From: Brachypterus glaber
Taxonomy: Eukaryota > Arthropoda > Insecta > Coleoptera > Kateretidae
DNA: 64,000 nt
Assembly: GCA_958510825.1 (NCBI GenBank)
Contig: OY294049.1
Coordinates: 36,298,774 to 36,362,773 of the forward strand
Direction of reading: 5' to 3'
This document shows, piece by piece, positions 25,941 to 38,523 of this stretch. Position numbers and translations under genes: made by a program. The notes below the pieces were generated by a model, which was not told the origin of the DNA, did no database searches, and was given only the letters and a program-made list of their open reading frames with translations. Numbering within the stretch: the stretch's first letter is position 1; every line of letters starts with the position of its first letter.

Positions 25941-26079
25941 AATTCTGCCCTACTACGCTAGAAAGCATTAACTCTATTTGTCGCCTAGCGACGTTTTGAC
26001 GTCAACTCTGATGTAATATTTTGAAACCGCTGCTATGCGACAAATGGAGTTACTGCTTTCTAGCGTAGTAGTGCAGAAT
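25941..26079. mobile_element. Foldback hairpin element
   Basis: The arms ATTCTGC..ACTACGCTAGAAAGCA and TTTGTCGC are inverted about a centre near TTTTGACGTCAACTCTGA. Roughly 60-base arms, no coding content. Confidence 0.8.
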
Positions 26080-27391
26080 AGTCTTAAGCCAATTTTTTTT
26101 TAACTATGCAGGAATTTTTGTTCTAGTTTAAATAACAACCGAGTTTGGACTTTTTTTAAGTCACAGTTTTTCACATTTCCTCGACTTTTATGACATTCTT
26201 AATGCAAACATGGATTTTTAAAATAATAATAATAAGTCTTTGGGTGTAGCTTAAAGAGTTGTAAAAAACATCACTTTTGAAGGGTTGGCGATTTTAAATT
26301 ATACAAAGAAACTTCCTGATTAACACCACTTAGAGAAATATTTTTCAAAACTTTAGAATTAACAATTAAAGAAAATAAATCCGATATAACTTTTCCAAAA
26401 AGTTGGATCGACGAGTATTTTATAGAATTTTCTTTGAGAAAACTTATTTAATTATAGAATAATGAACATGCTATATATAACTACGAATTCGATTTCGAAA
26501 ATCATTCAGTTTAGAAATTCGTGTTTGCAATAAAAACGAATATCTACATAATGGGGATGTTACCTAAAAAATATAAATACATTTCTTTTTTACACGGGCA
26601 TACACATCATTTACTATGTGCACTGTGTAATATTGTTTCATTTTAATAAAACGTTTGTAGATTGATGCTTTAGTTTCCTTTTCTAGCACTTCTAGATAAA
26701 GTAAAAAATTGCGGGCTCTAAAATCTGGCGCCTCAGGTAATAGTATTGCCTAATTCTAAATCAAGCCCTAACTAGGAAGAAAAAGTGATGGATGAGCGAG
26801 GGCAAAATATAGGTTCTATTAATAATTATATTATAATAGTATTATTTTTCTTTAGTAATAAAAAGATTAATGTTTTCCGAGATCCTAAACTGGCTTAAAA
26901 CTTTAAAACTAAATTAGAAACAAAAAACACGAATTTCTATTAAGGGTAAAAGTGTTCCTGATTTAGGTAAACCGCACCTTTTAAACTGGTTTATATTGAT
27001 TTAACTGGAAATTAATGGCTATAATTCCAAAAAGTGACAGAGGAAAGCTAATTTTAACGCAGTCCAACATTCGAGCTGCGATTAAAAATAGTAAAGCTTT
27101 TGAACAAACAACAATTAAAATGCAAATTGCTACAAATACGATTTAATTATAAACTTCCTGCACCACTACAGAATCTAATATCGTTTACAGAAAACCAAAT
27201 TATTTTTTCATTTGATTATAATAGTTGTTTTTTTCATAGCCTTTATAGAAAATTTAATTTTTCTACCTTATTTCCGGATGCAAAGTAGCACTTTTTTCCA
27301 TAGGGAGTCCAATATTATTTTTTTAAAGAACTTGATAGAAAATCTCATAAACCTAAAATTTACATTGATCTTATCAATAAGATTGCGACTA
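26080..27391. other. Intron 3 spacer, no gene
   Basis: AT-rich. It contains a GAGTTTGGACTTTTTTTAAG word at 26141-26160. No supported gene or element. Confidence 0.4.
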
Positions 27392-28093
27392 TATACAGGG
27401 TTATTCAGAAATAAGTTCAAGAAATTTAAGAGGTGATTCTACTTTAAAAAATATGAAAAAAAGTTCTTTTAAAGGTTGGTCCGGAAATGAGCCCTAAGGG
27501 AGCTGCGGCCCTTCGAAGATTTACATATTGAATGGGGAACAAAAAAAGCACCAGGGCGATTCTTTACTTAAAATTAAGCAAAAAAGTATTCTTTACCAAA
27601 ACACCTAAATTTAATATTAAAGGAGTTATAGACTTTTAAAAACTAAACTTTTAGTGGCACAAAATTCATTGCATTTTTTTTTTGGAAGCGGCTGCTCCTA
27701 CAGTGTTACACTATATGACATTTTTTATGTATTTTTACTGAATGAATCTATATTTATTACAAAAAATACAAAAAAATACACATAAAAAAGTTTGGGGCAA
27801 AAATGTGTTAAGCCTCACATATTTTGTCCGTGTAGGCACGCCTCTGGATAAATTAAAAAAAAAATTAACATAAACTTATTGCCTTTATTATTACTAGTAT
27901 ACATGCAAAAGCTCGTCGCTCTAGCTTAAAGGGTACAATTAATTAAAAACCTTATTTTTATTACAATTTTAAAGAGCCGTAGCTCCCTTAGGCCTCATTT
28001 CCGGACCAACCTTTATAGGAACTTTTTTTCATATTTTTTAACGTAGAATCACCACTTAAATTTCTCAAACTTATTTCTGAATAACCCTGTATA
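27392..28093. mobile_element. TATACAGGGT-ended element with ~115-bp TIRs
   Basis: Both arms begin TATACAGGGTTATTCAGAAA and stay inverted through AAGGTTGGTCCGGAAATGAG and TAGGGAGCT. The 500-base centre has no transposase frame. One related end appears near 9900-9970. Confidence 0.88.
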
Positions 28094-28421
28094 AATCGTA
28101 AATAACTAGTAGTCCATTGAAAATCACGTATTAAAATCGAAGTGAAAAAAAAAAACAGGGCAACCTTTTCATCTTTGCTGTGTTTATATTAAACGTTTTC
28201 AATTTAACTCGATTTAAACTTTAGCTAAAAGAAATTTTAGATTTTATAATATATGCACCGTCTTTCGAAAATTGAATTATGTGGAAAATGAATATGCATA
28301 ACAGTCGGCGTAGCATATTTTCAATGATAATTAGATCTGTCACTGCTGGAAAGATAACGAACCTAAATTAAACAAGTTGGCTTAAGCCAGGAAAGAAAGT
28401 AATGCGTGGACTTTCATGGAT

Positions 28422-28449
28422 AACTCTCCACAGTGCACTGCAGTGGAGA
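28422..28449. repeat. Short perfect hairpin
   Basis: CTCTCCAC, then AGTGCACTGCA, then GTGGAGAG. Nothing else around it was recognised. Confidence 0.6.
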
Positions 28450-29102
28450 GTAGAGCACTAGATAGGTAGGTTTGTTAGGGTAGGTAGGTAGTTTGGGTTC
28501 CGCATGAGAGTACCGACATACCCACAATTTCAGACCGCAAGAAATTTTCCTAGAAACAGGACATGTTGCTGCAGCAAAAACATTGTTGAAATCAAGTTAT
28601 ACAACAAAACATTTGTTATGATTAGTTCCAAAAAACTTGTTTGCACGACCAAGACTAAAACCTAATTTTACGCTCTTATTTTCGGGACTAAACTTGCCGT
28701 TTTTCTACCTAGGGAATAACAATCACGGCAACCTTGATAATATTATACCTACTATGTGCTTTGCTGGTTCAAAAATTAGGTTTGGTGGTGTTTTGTAATA
28801 AATAAGCGATTCAAACCAATTTATTTTGATTTTAACAAAGAAAACCTTTAAAAATAACATTGTTATAACAATTCATACATAACTTAAAATTTATCATCTT
28901 TGTCCATTTTTTTGACGTTTGTGTCAACCATATTAAAAAACAATTCAAATCGCGATAGCCATGAAACTGACTTTTCGCAATTTACAGGTCTTGATTAAAT
29001 TACGAAAATAAAACAACCGATTTTAGACGCGTGGTTTTTAATTTTAATTTTATCTACCTACCTAAATTATATTTGGTCCTGCAAAAAATAGTGTATATAC
29101 CT

Positions 29103-29212
29103 CAGGACTAAACTTGGCTGTTTTAGTCCCTTGCATTTCTGTTTCCCTCGCTCGCTACGCTCGCTCAGGAAACTAATGCAGCGGGACTAAAACAGCCAGT
29201 TTAGTCCCTTGG
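29103..29212. mobile_element. Foldback hairpin with GC-rich centre
   Basis: The arms are GGACTAAACTTGGCTGTTTT and the inverse AAAACAGCCAGTTTAGTCC, with AGTCCC repeated inside. The centre is CTCGCTCGCTACGCTCGCTC. Confidence 0.8.
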
Positions 29213-29504
29213 TATATAAATAACTATTTCGTACGACCTAGCGTACACGAAATAAAGAAAAATGCATGCTCACTATATATCCTCGTTTGGCTATATTTCT
29301 ATCGCACGAGTACATAGTGCATATTTGAATGAAATGACAGCTATGCACACTCATTTATCCAAACGAGTACCCATAGCTTTCATTTTGACAATAGTCGTTT
29401 GACGTTTATAAAATTTTGGAATGTCAAAATTAAACACAGGTAATTTTTTAAAATATACATTTTTAAAGAGTCTAGACTGTAGATCGAACGAAAAATGTTG
29501 TTCG

Positions 29505-29600
29505 CAACTCGTTTGCGACAAATCCTTAGTGCTCTCGAATGAATTTTTGACTTCGCTTCGCGTCGTCAAAAAAACTTTATTCTCGTGCACTAAGGACTAA
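29505..29600. mobile_element. Foldback hairpin with CTTCGCTTCGCG centre
   Basis: TCCTTAGTGCTCTCGAATGA and the inverse CTCGTGCACTAAGGA flank GACTTCGCTTCGCGTCGTC. The same centre occurs at about 61900. Confidence 0.75.
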
Positions 29601-29949
29601 AGTCGCTTACTTGTTACGAAAACTACTAATTAGTGGTATTTTTATTACCCATTTGGCTTTTGATAATTTTTGATATTTAGGTTAAATTGACTGTGATTGA
29701 CTGTCTCACAAATAATTATTAAAATTTCAAAAAGTAAAAATTTGTTTAAAATTATAAGTGCAGACAAATTAATTATATTTTTAGTTAGTTTAACCATTTC
29801 TCTCCGGATTTGTTTTCTCTGAATTTCGGAAACTTTTTTTTGTGTATATAAAATAAAATACTATCAAAAGTACGAAACAAGTGAAATTTATTTTTTAAAT
29901 GTTCTTTTACAAAAACGAAGTGGGTTTCGTTTGTCCCAATATAACATAA

Positions 29950-30102
29950 TATGTGACCCTGCACAAAGAAACCCAGTTAGTGTGTCAAATTAAAAAAAAA
30001 ATCGGATTCTTTGGTAAAAAACGTTTCTACATCAGAATCCGACAAAAAAATAAATCCGTAAATTTGACACACTAAATGGGTTTCTTTGTGCAGGGTCACA
30101 TA
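29950..30102. mobile_element. 153-bp foldback element with TATGTGACCC ends
   Basis: Both ends read TATGTGACCCTGCACAAAGA, continuing to AACCCA and GTGTGTCAAATT in both arms. Short loop near 30015-30035. Confidence 0.88.
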
Positions 30103-32270
30103 TAGTGTTTTAAAGCTAGACAAATATATCCCATTATTAACTTATAGTTCAGTAAATGTATCACCTGATATCAAGTTTGGACTTTTTTTACTAAAATCTA
30201 CCTGTTCTGAGCATGTAATTTTTTTTTTTGGCTATAGGATTTTTTGAACTTCTGATGGGACATATATGCCCCAACAGAAGCAACAGGGATTTTTGAACAT
30301 CTGCTGGGACATATATGTCCCTACAGGACCTAAAGGGTTAATTAATTTTTCCATACATCAACCTTTACTCTTCTGCCTCATGGGTTTGGAAGAGATATTA
30401 ATGAAAACTAAGATAACTTCACAAAACTTATCTTGATGAAGATGAAATAAATCCATCTGTCGGTAACGCTAGCTCTACAGGAGAATTCAAACTAATAAAG
30501 TCACTATTTTTATGGGCTTTAAATAGGACCTACCTGGTCCTGTATATTTTAAAAACTTGACGGTATGGTTTTTGGAAGTTCCTGCCAGAAAGGCAAACTG
30601 GTCAAACGCAAAACAACCTTTTTTAGTATTTTTTAATTGTCACAGTTACCGAAAAAAAATCTTTGGGATACCCCGTATATACATTTTTGTTTTAATTTTA
30701 AATTGTTATTTTTAGTACTATTCTAGTAAACAAACTGACATCTCTTTTTGTCTTCTCTTCTATTAGCATTGATTTTCTCAATCTGCATGCATCCTTTAAA
30801 ATTTAAAGAATATTGCTTTCGCCCCGAGCTTGGCAACATCATGACATTTGTGTCTGATAAAACAATAAAAAGCTCTATTAGATGCTAGTTAAACTAGAGG
30901 CAAGGGCAAATAAAAGACGCGTCTGTAAAAAAGAATATAAAAAAATTAAATTTTATGGGTGACTACATCCATTATTGCATTTTTTCATTTAGAATATAGT
31001 TTGATACACGGTAAGTAAGCTACGACGAAAGGGGGAGGTATACACGGATAGGCTAGCTTGCTCTCAAGTTAACGATTAAAGCGTCATAAGGCAGGATGAA
31101 GTGAGAGGCTACTGCATTGTCTACATTTTTTCCATATCTCTTCAACCGTGTGTCAAACAATATCATTCAACGACGATCTATCTGTACGTCTGTTTGTATG
31201 TAAACCTTATAACTTTAGAACGGATTGTCCGATTTAAAAAAATCTTTCAACCAATATTCAGGATCTTTGTAGTTTATGTCAAGTAAAATATTAACATCTA
31301 AACCAAACATCCAAACCAAAAAACGTATATACATTTTTTTTAAATTAAATTGTTATTTTTAGTACTTCTATTCTNNNNNNNNNNNNNNNNNNNNNNNNNN
31401 NNNNNNNNNNNNNNNNNNNNNNNNNNNNNNNNNNNNNNNNNNNNNNNNNNNNNNNNNNNNNNNNNNNNNNNNNNNNNNNNNNNNNNNNNNNNNNNNNNNN
31501 NNNNNNNNNNNNNNNNNNNNNNNNNNNNNNNNNNNNNNNNNNNNNNNNNNNNNNNNNNNNNNNNNNNNNNNNNNAAGATGTAACACATTGTTTTACTATA
31601 CCAAGAGTGTATTAAAATAGTAGATATCTCAACTAAAAACTTAAAGTGATCATAACTCAAAGATGAAGCATTTTGGGCAATTTTAGAAAATACCTACATA
31701 AAGTCTTAAGAATATAAAAGGGTGGGTGCTAAAAATTATGGTCCCTCTGTCCATCTGATTTTAAATCTTATAACTTTTAAAAGAATTATTCAATTTTAAA
31801 AATTCTTTTATCATAGTTTCACCTATCAAAATTAGTAAGCTTTTATAAACCAATTAGTAAGATACTATTTTTATTTTTACATTTTTATTTTTGAATATTT
31901 CTTAACTTTATTTTGCCTCTCTAAATTTTTCATTAATGGTACTTATTTAAAAATCTTGACTTAAATTATAAAACAGACAGAAGACGTGTTCATTTTCAAA
32001 ATTTAGTACCTCATAAACTTGATTATATCTCAAGTAGACGTTTTTTTATGATCGTATTTAGAATTAATCCTCCCCATTACTCTAAAACATTTTACAGTTT
32101 TCTGCATTTTTTTATATGAAAATTTTTAAAATTTAACATCTTCCGATCAAGCTTAAAAGTAAGACACGTGGAAATACAGTGCGTGTCTAAAGTCACGCAC
32201 GATATATTCAAGCTGTAAAGTTTTTGTTGTGCGATAAGCGCATGCGTTGCAACTTCGAACTTTTGCTTAT
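30103..32270. other. Intron 3 stretch around the assembly gap
   Basis: A ~55-base partial duplication of GGGACATATATG phrases lies at 30230-30335. A ~50-base sequence at 30674-30726 is repeated at 31324-31374, directly against the gap. No gene recognised. Confidence 0.5.
31375..31574. other. Assembly gap, 200 N
   Basis: Exactly 200 undetermined bases, a likely nominal gap size. Translations across it are meaningless. Confidence 1.
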
Positions 32271-32530
32271 GGGGGGATTGGTGTAGTGGTCTACCGCATG
32301 ACAAGTCTACTACAACTAGCGTGAGTTCGATTCTCACTGGCGCCGATTTGCCTTTTTCAGTTAATTAATAATTGAAATTTGGCGAAGGCATAAGTGAAGC
32401 GGACACTCCCTATAAAAACTGGTTCGAAAGTCAGTATAATCCGGTGGTTCCCTCTACTACTAGCCCACACAAGTCTTGGACTTAGGGGGTGCTTAATTAA
32501 ATAGAATAGTACGATGTTAAACAAACAAAT
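32271..32530 (+). mobile_element. tRNA-derived SINE, copy 2
   Basis: It starts GGGGGGATTGGTGTAGTGGT (A box). The B box is in GTGAGTTCGATTCTCACTGG, the body is as in the 17180-17450 copy, and the tail is GTTAAACAAACAAA. The acceptor-stem halves do not pair, so it is not a working tRNA. Confidence 0.87.
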
Positions 32531-32641
32531 AATTTCATCAATGCATAAAAAGCACTACAGCACTACAAAATTAATACAAAATGAATAACTTTTTGCCGGA
32601 TCTTGTTTATAAAGAAATCACCTCTAATAACAATACACTAT

Positions 32642-33332
32642 AGTAGGGTGGATCTTATTTTTTTATTGGCTTCAAAGTTGTAACTAGAAAGTACTGAAAA
32701 TTTGAGGGTGATCAAACTTCTTTAAGGGTCGTAATTAATTCCAAAATGATTAAAATATCCTAACCCGGACTAAATTTATTTTTGCTTTTTAATAATTATT
32801 CTTAGTATTAAATAGTTTTAACTAAAACAAAACGAGTTAAGCGCCAAATATTAAGGAGCTCTTGTTTGGCGCTTAGCTCATTTTGTTTTAGTTAAATCAT
32901 TTTATATTACGAATAAATAATAGAATGCATCAAATAAAAATAAATTCAGTCCGATCTCATACATTTTTAAAATGTTTGTTTACCATTTGACTCACATTTA
33001 TGGTAGAAATTCGTAAATTTTAGTGTTAGGGGCAACTTTGGTGGACTTTTCGGCACGGGTTAGAATCTTTTGATCATTTCTTTCACATCATTTTGTATTG
33101 TGCATTGCACAATACAAAATTACACACAATGTGCAAAGGAAAAAAATAATATTTTAAGCCCTTTAAATTTTTTTACAAAAATTAGAGACTAAAAAGTCCA
33201 AACGGTAATTTTACGAATTTTAGCGGTCCAATCAGGATGGAAATAGGACCCTTAGAGAAGTTTGACCACTCCTATATTTTCAGAATTTCTAGTTATACCG
33301 AAATAAAAATTTTAAGATAATAAAAAAATATA
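32642..33332. mobile_element. TTAGGGTGGACC-family element, long copy
   Basis: It begins AGTAGGGTGGATCTTATTTT. Inside is a foldback hairpin, AACTAAAACAAAACGAG..CTCATTTTGTTTTAGTT (32820-32895), around TAAGCGCCAAA. A related stretch with GGCAACTTTG..TTTTCGGCACGGGTTAGAAT occurs at 40494-41112. The right end may be interrupted by the element at about 33335. Confidence 0.65.
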
Positions 33333-33334
33333 AG

Positions 33335-33932
33335 TAGTATAGTGTATGTGTAAATGAGATTTCCCCATAGGACTATAAAATGACAAGGTTGCAACTCTTT
33401 GCATGCTCTGTTGAACGCAAACTGGCACTCAGTCATAGAAAACCGAAGGCTCAGCTATAGAGATATAAGAGATTATTTTTATCTGGCGCGTGTCATACTG
33501 TTCGTCCAATCGGGACGTTGCATAATTTTAAACTCATTTAAACTAATGGATTTTTATTGAGTCCACGTGGACTGATTCTAGCCAGTTAACGTTCGACCCT
33601 ATCCAATCATATTTCACAAAAGATTTAGCCACACCCACAAGGCATTTGTAGCAATAAATATTTACGGCTTTAATTTGTTTTATTTGTGGTATGTGCATCG
33701 AGCTATATAAGATAAATGCTTATTTAATATAATAAAATTAATTTACGTCCCTGTCTCGCAATTATCTGTTTTAAATGTGAATGTTTACTATAAATGTGAC
33801 ACCGACTATACTAAGCTATTCAGTTCGTCAGCACTACAAAATACTTCCAACTAAATGCGCACGCTCGAAGCGCTGATCCGTGTTTATGGCTAAACATTAC
33901 TATGGGGAAATCTCAGGTACACATACTGTAGT
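33335..33932. mobile_element. TIR element with GAGATTTCCCCATAG arms
   Basis: The left arm is GTATGTGTAAATGAGATTTC then CCCATAG; the right arm is its inverse. The interior is less AT-rich than its surroundings but has no long frame. Boundaries approximate. Confidence 0.7.
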
Positions 33933-36444
33933 TTACAGGGATTTTTTTTATTAGAGCGAATTATCCCAAAAACTGTTCAACATTAATTTTCTGGACGGAT
34001 TTCGATTTAAAAGAAAAAAATAAACAAGAAAATGTGAAAAACTTCATAGATAGAAGTTATTATAAAGTACAAAATAAATAAGAAAAAGACACAAAGATAA
34101 CATTATTAAAGGCAAACAAGCAGTATTAACGAAGTTTTTTTCCAATAAAGAAAAGTTAATGTTTTTTTAAAGAAAACCACTTTATTTTCCTATTCTGTAA
34201 AAATTTCTCAAGAGTTAGATGTCGCATTTCATTAACTCAGTGTAAATATATTTTAAATTGCGATATTATTTTTGTCTTGTAAACTTTTTTGCTTTTTGTT
34301 TTTAACATAAAAACTTTATTTGTAATTTACTACCATCTAGGAAAACAAATTAAATTTTATTTGTAAAAATAGCGGGCATTTGGTTTTGACGTTATAACTG
34401 AAAACTATTTCATGGATCTATTATATAGAGGCAAATTCCAGCTATTTGAACTGACGTCATAAAAAAATAATATTAAAATATTGCATTTCACCCATTTTAC
34501 TGAAAAGTCCATAACAGAAATAACTACATAGTAAAATTATAAGGTTCACCCTAATTCACCATATGGTAAATTAGGGTGGACCTTATATTTTATCTAGGGG
34601 TCCCAATTGGGCCCCTAAATCTCCTAAATTTTTATTAACGCTTTAAGCTAGAGACTTGAAATTTGGCATACAGGTATGTTACCAAAATTTCTCGTTCGGG
34701 ATTGTTTTTGGTGCGACAAGGGGGACAAATGGGAAAAAATACATTTTTTTTAGAAAAAAATTAAAATTGCAATATAGGGGTTTTTGAGGTTGCCGAAATT
34801 GAATCTGATAATAAAATTTTTCCAAACTCCATCCCCGAGGGGTAGATGGGGTGAATATTTTCAAATATTTTCAATATTTTCTTCAAAATTGGTATATAGG
34901 GGTTTTTGGGGGTAGTTTTCGTGACAATTGGTATATTGGGGTTTTTGAGGTTGCTGAAAGTAAATCTGATAATAAAAAAATTCTAACTCCACCACGTAAG
35001 GGGCGGGGGGTAGTTTTCGTGAAAATTGGTATATTTTTAAGGTTGCTAAAAGTGAATCTGGTAATAAATAATCCATATCACGCTCGGAGGTAAAAAATGG
35101 GAAAGTTCTTTTTCTGGGCAGTGTATTTAATATTTCTTTTATTAAAAAACTATAGCAGTATACCGCGGTATGAGTATTATTTAAGGCTTGTATTTTTAAT
35201 ATTAAAATATTCACTTGCTAAAACTTTATTTGTGTTTTAATTAAAAACAGAAATAAGTATGCTGCCTGCTAATATAAAAGCTCCCTATCTGCAAAAGACA
35301 ATGGTTTCATAACCAGCTAAAAACATTCACAAATAAATTTATATAACTGGTTATTACATCAATGTTATTCAAGTTAGAAGAATTTACGCTAGAAGGGCAT
35401 AATGGCTTTGTAAAGCTCTGCGAATACTTTTTCATCTGTCAAAGGTTAAAAAGGAACTAATTATCTTTTATTGTTGTATCGTGACCTACTTGTTATACCT
35501 AAAATGAAACTGTGAGTATTTTTAATTTATTGGTGCAAAGTTTTGCTGGCCAAATACAATTTTTAAATTAAAACTTAAGTTTTGTTTTATCTATAAATTA
35601 TTATTAATAATAATAAATGATAACACTGCTCTACAAAAAAAGATTTTTTTTTATTTGACGTGGAGCTTTAAGTTGCGTCTGGCTATATTACCGTAAAATT
35701 TTCAACATCCTACTCTTTTTTTAAAGATTTTTTAAAAAGAACGTCATAATTTCCTGGACTTATATCTTAAAAGTTTGAGGCGCTGGACTTTTTCTAAGGT
35801 TAGGTTTGGATTCTAGGCCCTCGAATTAGTAAGAAAATTTTACCTTCTGATAGAGGCAAAAAAAAGTTGCGATTTGTTGCCTAGTGTTATTATTATTATT
35901 AAGATCTACAAAAATTCAAAATCTTTTTCGTTATATAAAGAGTAGTAAATTATATTTTGACGTTATTAAAAATATACCTAGAGGGGAAGAGGAGGGACAA
36001 TTTAAATGAAATAGGGGTCGCTTAATACATCATATAAGTAGATACTAAAATTGTACATTCAAGAGTTATATTTGTTATTGTTATTTCAATATTCGTTTAA
36101 CGTTAAACTAATTGTTTTCTGCGACCTAGCTATTTCAATAACAAATTTTAATCATTTTATGTTTCTGACAGAAACGCTTGGCACAATAGTTACAATTTTG
36201 TGTATACATGCGGAAAAACAGATAAAGTGGATATTTTTCTGGGGTTTGAGCAAGGCCATTTTGTGAAAACAATCAACCATGCAATTCAAAATTTAAACTA
36301 AAATTTATTTTAGTGTGACCAAAATATTGAATTCATATTGCTGTTGAAATAAAATACAATCTCATTTTTTTTGTAACAAATTGTTACATCTTCTCTACCT
36401 TAGTATATATAATTACTATTAACGTAAACCTTTTTTTGTTACAG
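33933..36444. other. End of intron 3
   Basis: A pair of AGGNTCACCCTAAT / TTAGGGTGGACCTTATA ends lies at 34537-34590. It is followed by GGTATATAGGGGTTTTTGAG-type tandem phrases at 34770-35060, related to fragments near 20930 and 46870. No exon recognised before 36445. Confidence 0.5.
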
Positions 36445-36702
36445 TTATGTCCAGGTATTCGAGATTTTCGAGAATATCAGTGTCAGGCGTTCAACAAAAA
36501 TCCATATCGAGGGATATTTTATAATTGGTCCGCTCATTATTCTGAGGAAACCCCTTGTGCTCTCAGTTGCATAGGAAGGTCCGTTAACACCGAAAATAGT
36601 GAAGAAACGGTCCTGATAATAGCGACACTCGCTGACAAGGTTCACGATGGCACCAGGTGCCGACCTGGAAGTTTGGATATGTGTATAAACGGCCGATGTC
36701 AG
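36445..36702 (+). CDS. ADAMTSL1-like: ADAMTS-like protein, coding exon 4: cysteine-rich module (residues 91-176)
   Basis: The acceptor is TTTTTTTGTTACAG and the donor GTAAGA (36703); 258 bases, phase 0 to phase 0. LCPG supplies the last TSP1 cysteine (Cys92). Then come the family hallmarks of the ADAMTS/ADAMTSL cysteine-rich region: FREYQCQAFN (residues 98-107), W118, a PCALSC pair (Cys128, Cys132), the KVHDGTRC turn (155-162) and SLDMCINGRCQ (166-176). The spacing follows human ADAMTSL1 closely. A sequon NWS lies at Asn117. In this family the module sits next to TSP1 and is thought to mediate matrix binding. There are no catalytic residues, as expected for ADAMTSL. It is separated from exon 3 by a 19.5-kb intron and from exon 5 by a 14.9-kb intron. 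Confidence 0.93.
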
Positions 36703-36734
36703 GTAAGATAAATATCAGTATTTATACGAAGAAA

Positions 36735-37830
36735 ACTGTTTTAGAAATCATTGAGAAAAGTTAGCAATAATTTCCAAAAGTTTAGAAATCCATGCCAAAA
36801 TTTTAGCTATCATCTCCAATAATTTAGCAATCATTACTTAATAACAGTCATTAACAATCAACAACAAAAGTTTACAAATGTATGCAAAAATTTAGCAATC
36901 ATTGCCAAAAGTTTAGCAATCAGTATTAGAAATTCAGCAATCGTTAAAGCAGGCCACTCACTAGGGAGCATTTTGCGCAACATGTTGGCGAACGGAGTTG
37001 TCGTCAACAAGTTGCCAAATGGGTGTGTTGATTCGTCAACATGCTGCTATGTTGCAGGCTCCTAGGGCTAGACCGAAAAAACATTATTTTACCCATACTC
37101 TTCTTTTCTTTCTCTTATTTTCTGTGGCTAATGTCAAGCCTATAGACCTATTGCAACTGCCACTTTTTCTTGCTTTGACAGCACTTTCATATTAATCCAC
37201 TCGTTTAGGTTGCGTTTTGTCAACTGAAGTTGCCCAAAATGTTTCCTGATGTGTGAGCTTGGTGGGTTTTGTTGACAACCATGTTGAAAGGCATGTTGCC
37301 CAACATGCTCTTTAGTGAGTGGCCTGCTTATCAGAAATATAGTAATTATTGCCAAAAGTTAAGCAACCATTACGAAACGTTTAGCAATCATTACTAAAAA
37401 TTCAGCAGTCATAGGCAAAAATGTAGCAATCATTTTCGAAAGTTTAGCATACATTTCCAAAAGTTTAGCAGTCGTTGCCAAAAATCTAGCAAACATTACC
37501 AAATGTATAGCGATCACTTCTAAAAATTTAGCAATCATTAACAAAAAAATCATCAGTCATTAACAAAAATGTAGCAATCTTTACCTAATGTGGTGCAAAA
37601 CATTTAGCAAACATTGCCAAAAGCTTAGCAATCGTTACCAAAAAATTAGCAATCATTTTTAAAAGTTTAGCAATAATTTCCAAAAGTTTCGCAAACATTG
37701 CCAAAAGTTTAGCAATCATTCCAAAAGTTTAGCAATAATTTGTAAAAAATCAGCAATTATTAACAAAAATTAAGCAGTACCTACCAAAAATTTAGCAATC
37801 ATAAACCAAAAGTTTAGCACTTGGGTATTA
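36735..37830. repeat. Degenerate ~21-bp tandem repeat, interrupted
   Basis: Dozens of diverged units of AAAAGTTTAGCAATCATTGCC begin about 30 bases after the exon 4 donor. They are interrupted by the TIR element at 36951-37330. Confidence 0.85.
36951..37330. mobile_element. GCAGGCCACTCACTA-ended TIR element
   Basis: The ends are AGCAGGCCACTCACTA and its inverse. Inside, GCAACATG, GTTGTCAACA and TGTTGCC words are mirrored. About 380 bp, inserted in the tandem repeat. A CAGG start would suit hAT, but no clear 8-bp duplication is visible. Confidence 0.8.
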
Positions 37831-38523
37831 AATACGAGTTTTTAATACTTGTTTTTTCAACTATGACTTTAAATAGACTCATCGTGAATATTTCACATTT
37901 AAGGTTATCTTTATAAAGACGGTTGTAATAATCAACTTTTCTGGATTGGGATCCCAAAATTCGGAAGCGAAAATTCCTGTTTTATTGGTAGATAATCTTA
38001 GTTATCGAAAATAATATTAGTGACCTTTTGGGGTCTGGGCCTACTTTGTCTTTAGTTCTTGGTCTGTTTTTGCTCCGATTTTGTTCGTCTCGCCTTAAAA
38101 AAAAATCAAAAACAGAGGAATCAAACCCATATCGTGATACATTGGGAACGTTCAAGTATTACGTAACGAAAATTTTGATCATTTTGGACTTTGCAATGAA
38201 AAATGGAAGTGTAGGTACTTTGTAAATAAGTCGATTGCATAATTTATATACTCATATTTAGGTGAGGCTTAATAATACCTTCAGAATTTATTACTCTGGC
38301 TTATTAATCAATGCTTATGAATATCCTTGCAAAACTAAATCTCTTCAAAATATAGGAAAACAGAGATTTGTTTTAATTAGGGGTGGATTAAATATAAATT
38401 GTAAGCTGTATTACGTAATAAATTAATAATATTTGTTATACTTGAAAATAGATTCATTGTAATAATTTTTACAATTATATAATTGTTTTATAGAACATGT
38501 ATAATAATTATAATTATTAGATA
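37831..38523. other. Intron 4 spacer
   Basis: AT-rich. The frame at 38028 has no recognisable protein features. Confidence 0.35.

Noticed and set aside
31340..31660. Three frames across the N run
   Set aside because: Open only because undetermined bases carry no stop codons.
36051..36266. 71-residue hydrophobic frame just before exon 4
   Set aside because: AT-rich intronic sequence with no domain, poor codon character and no splice support.
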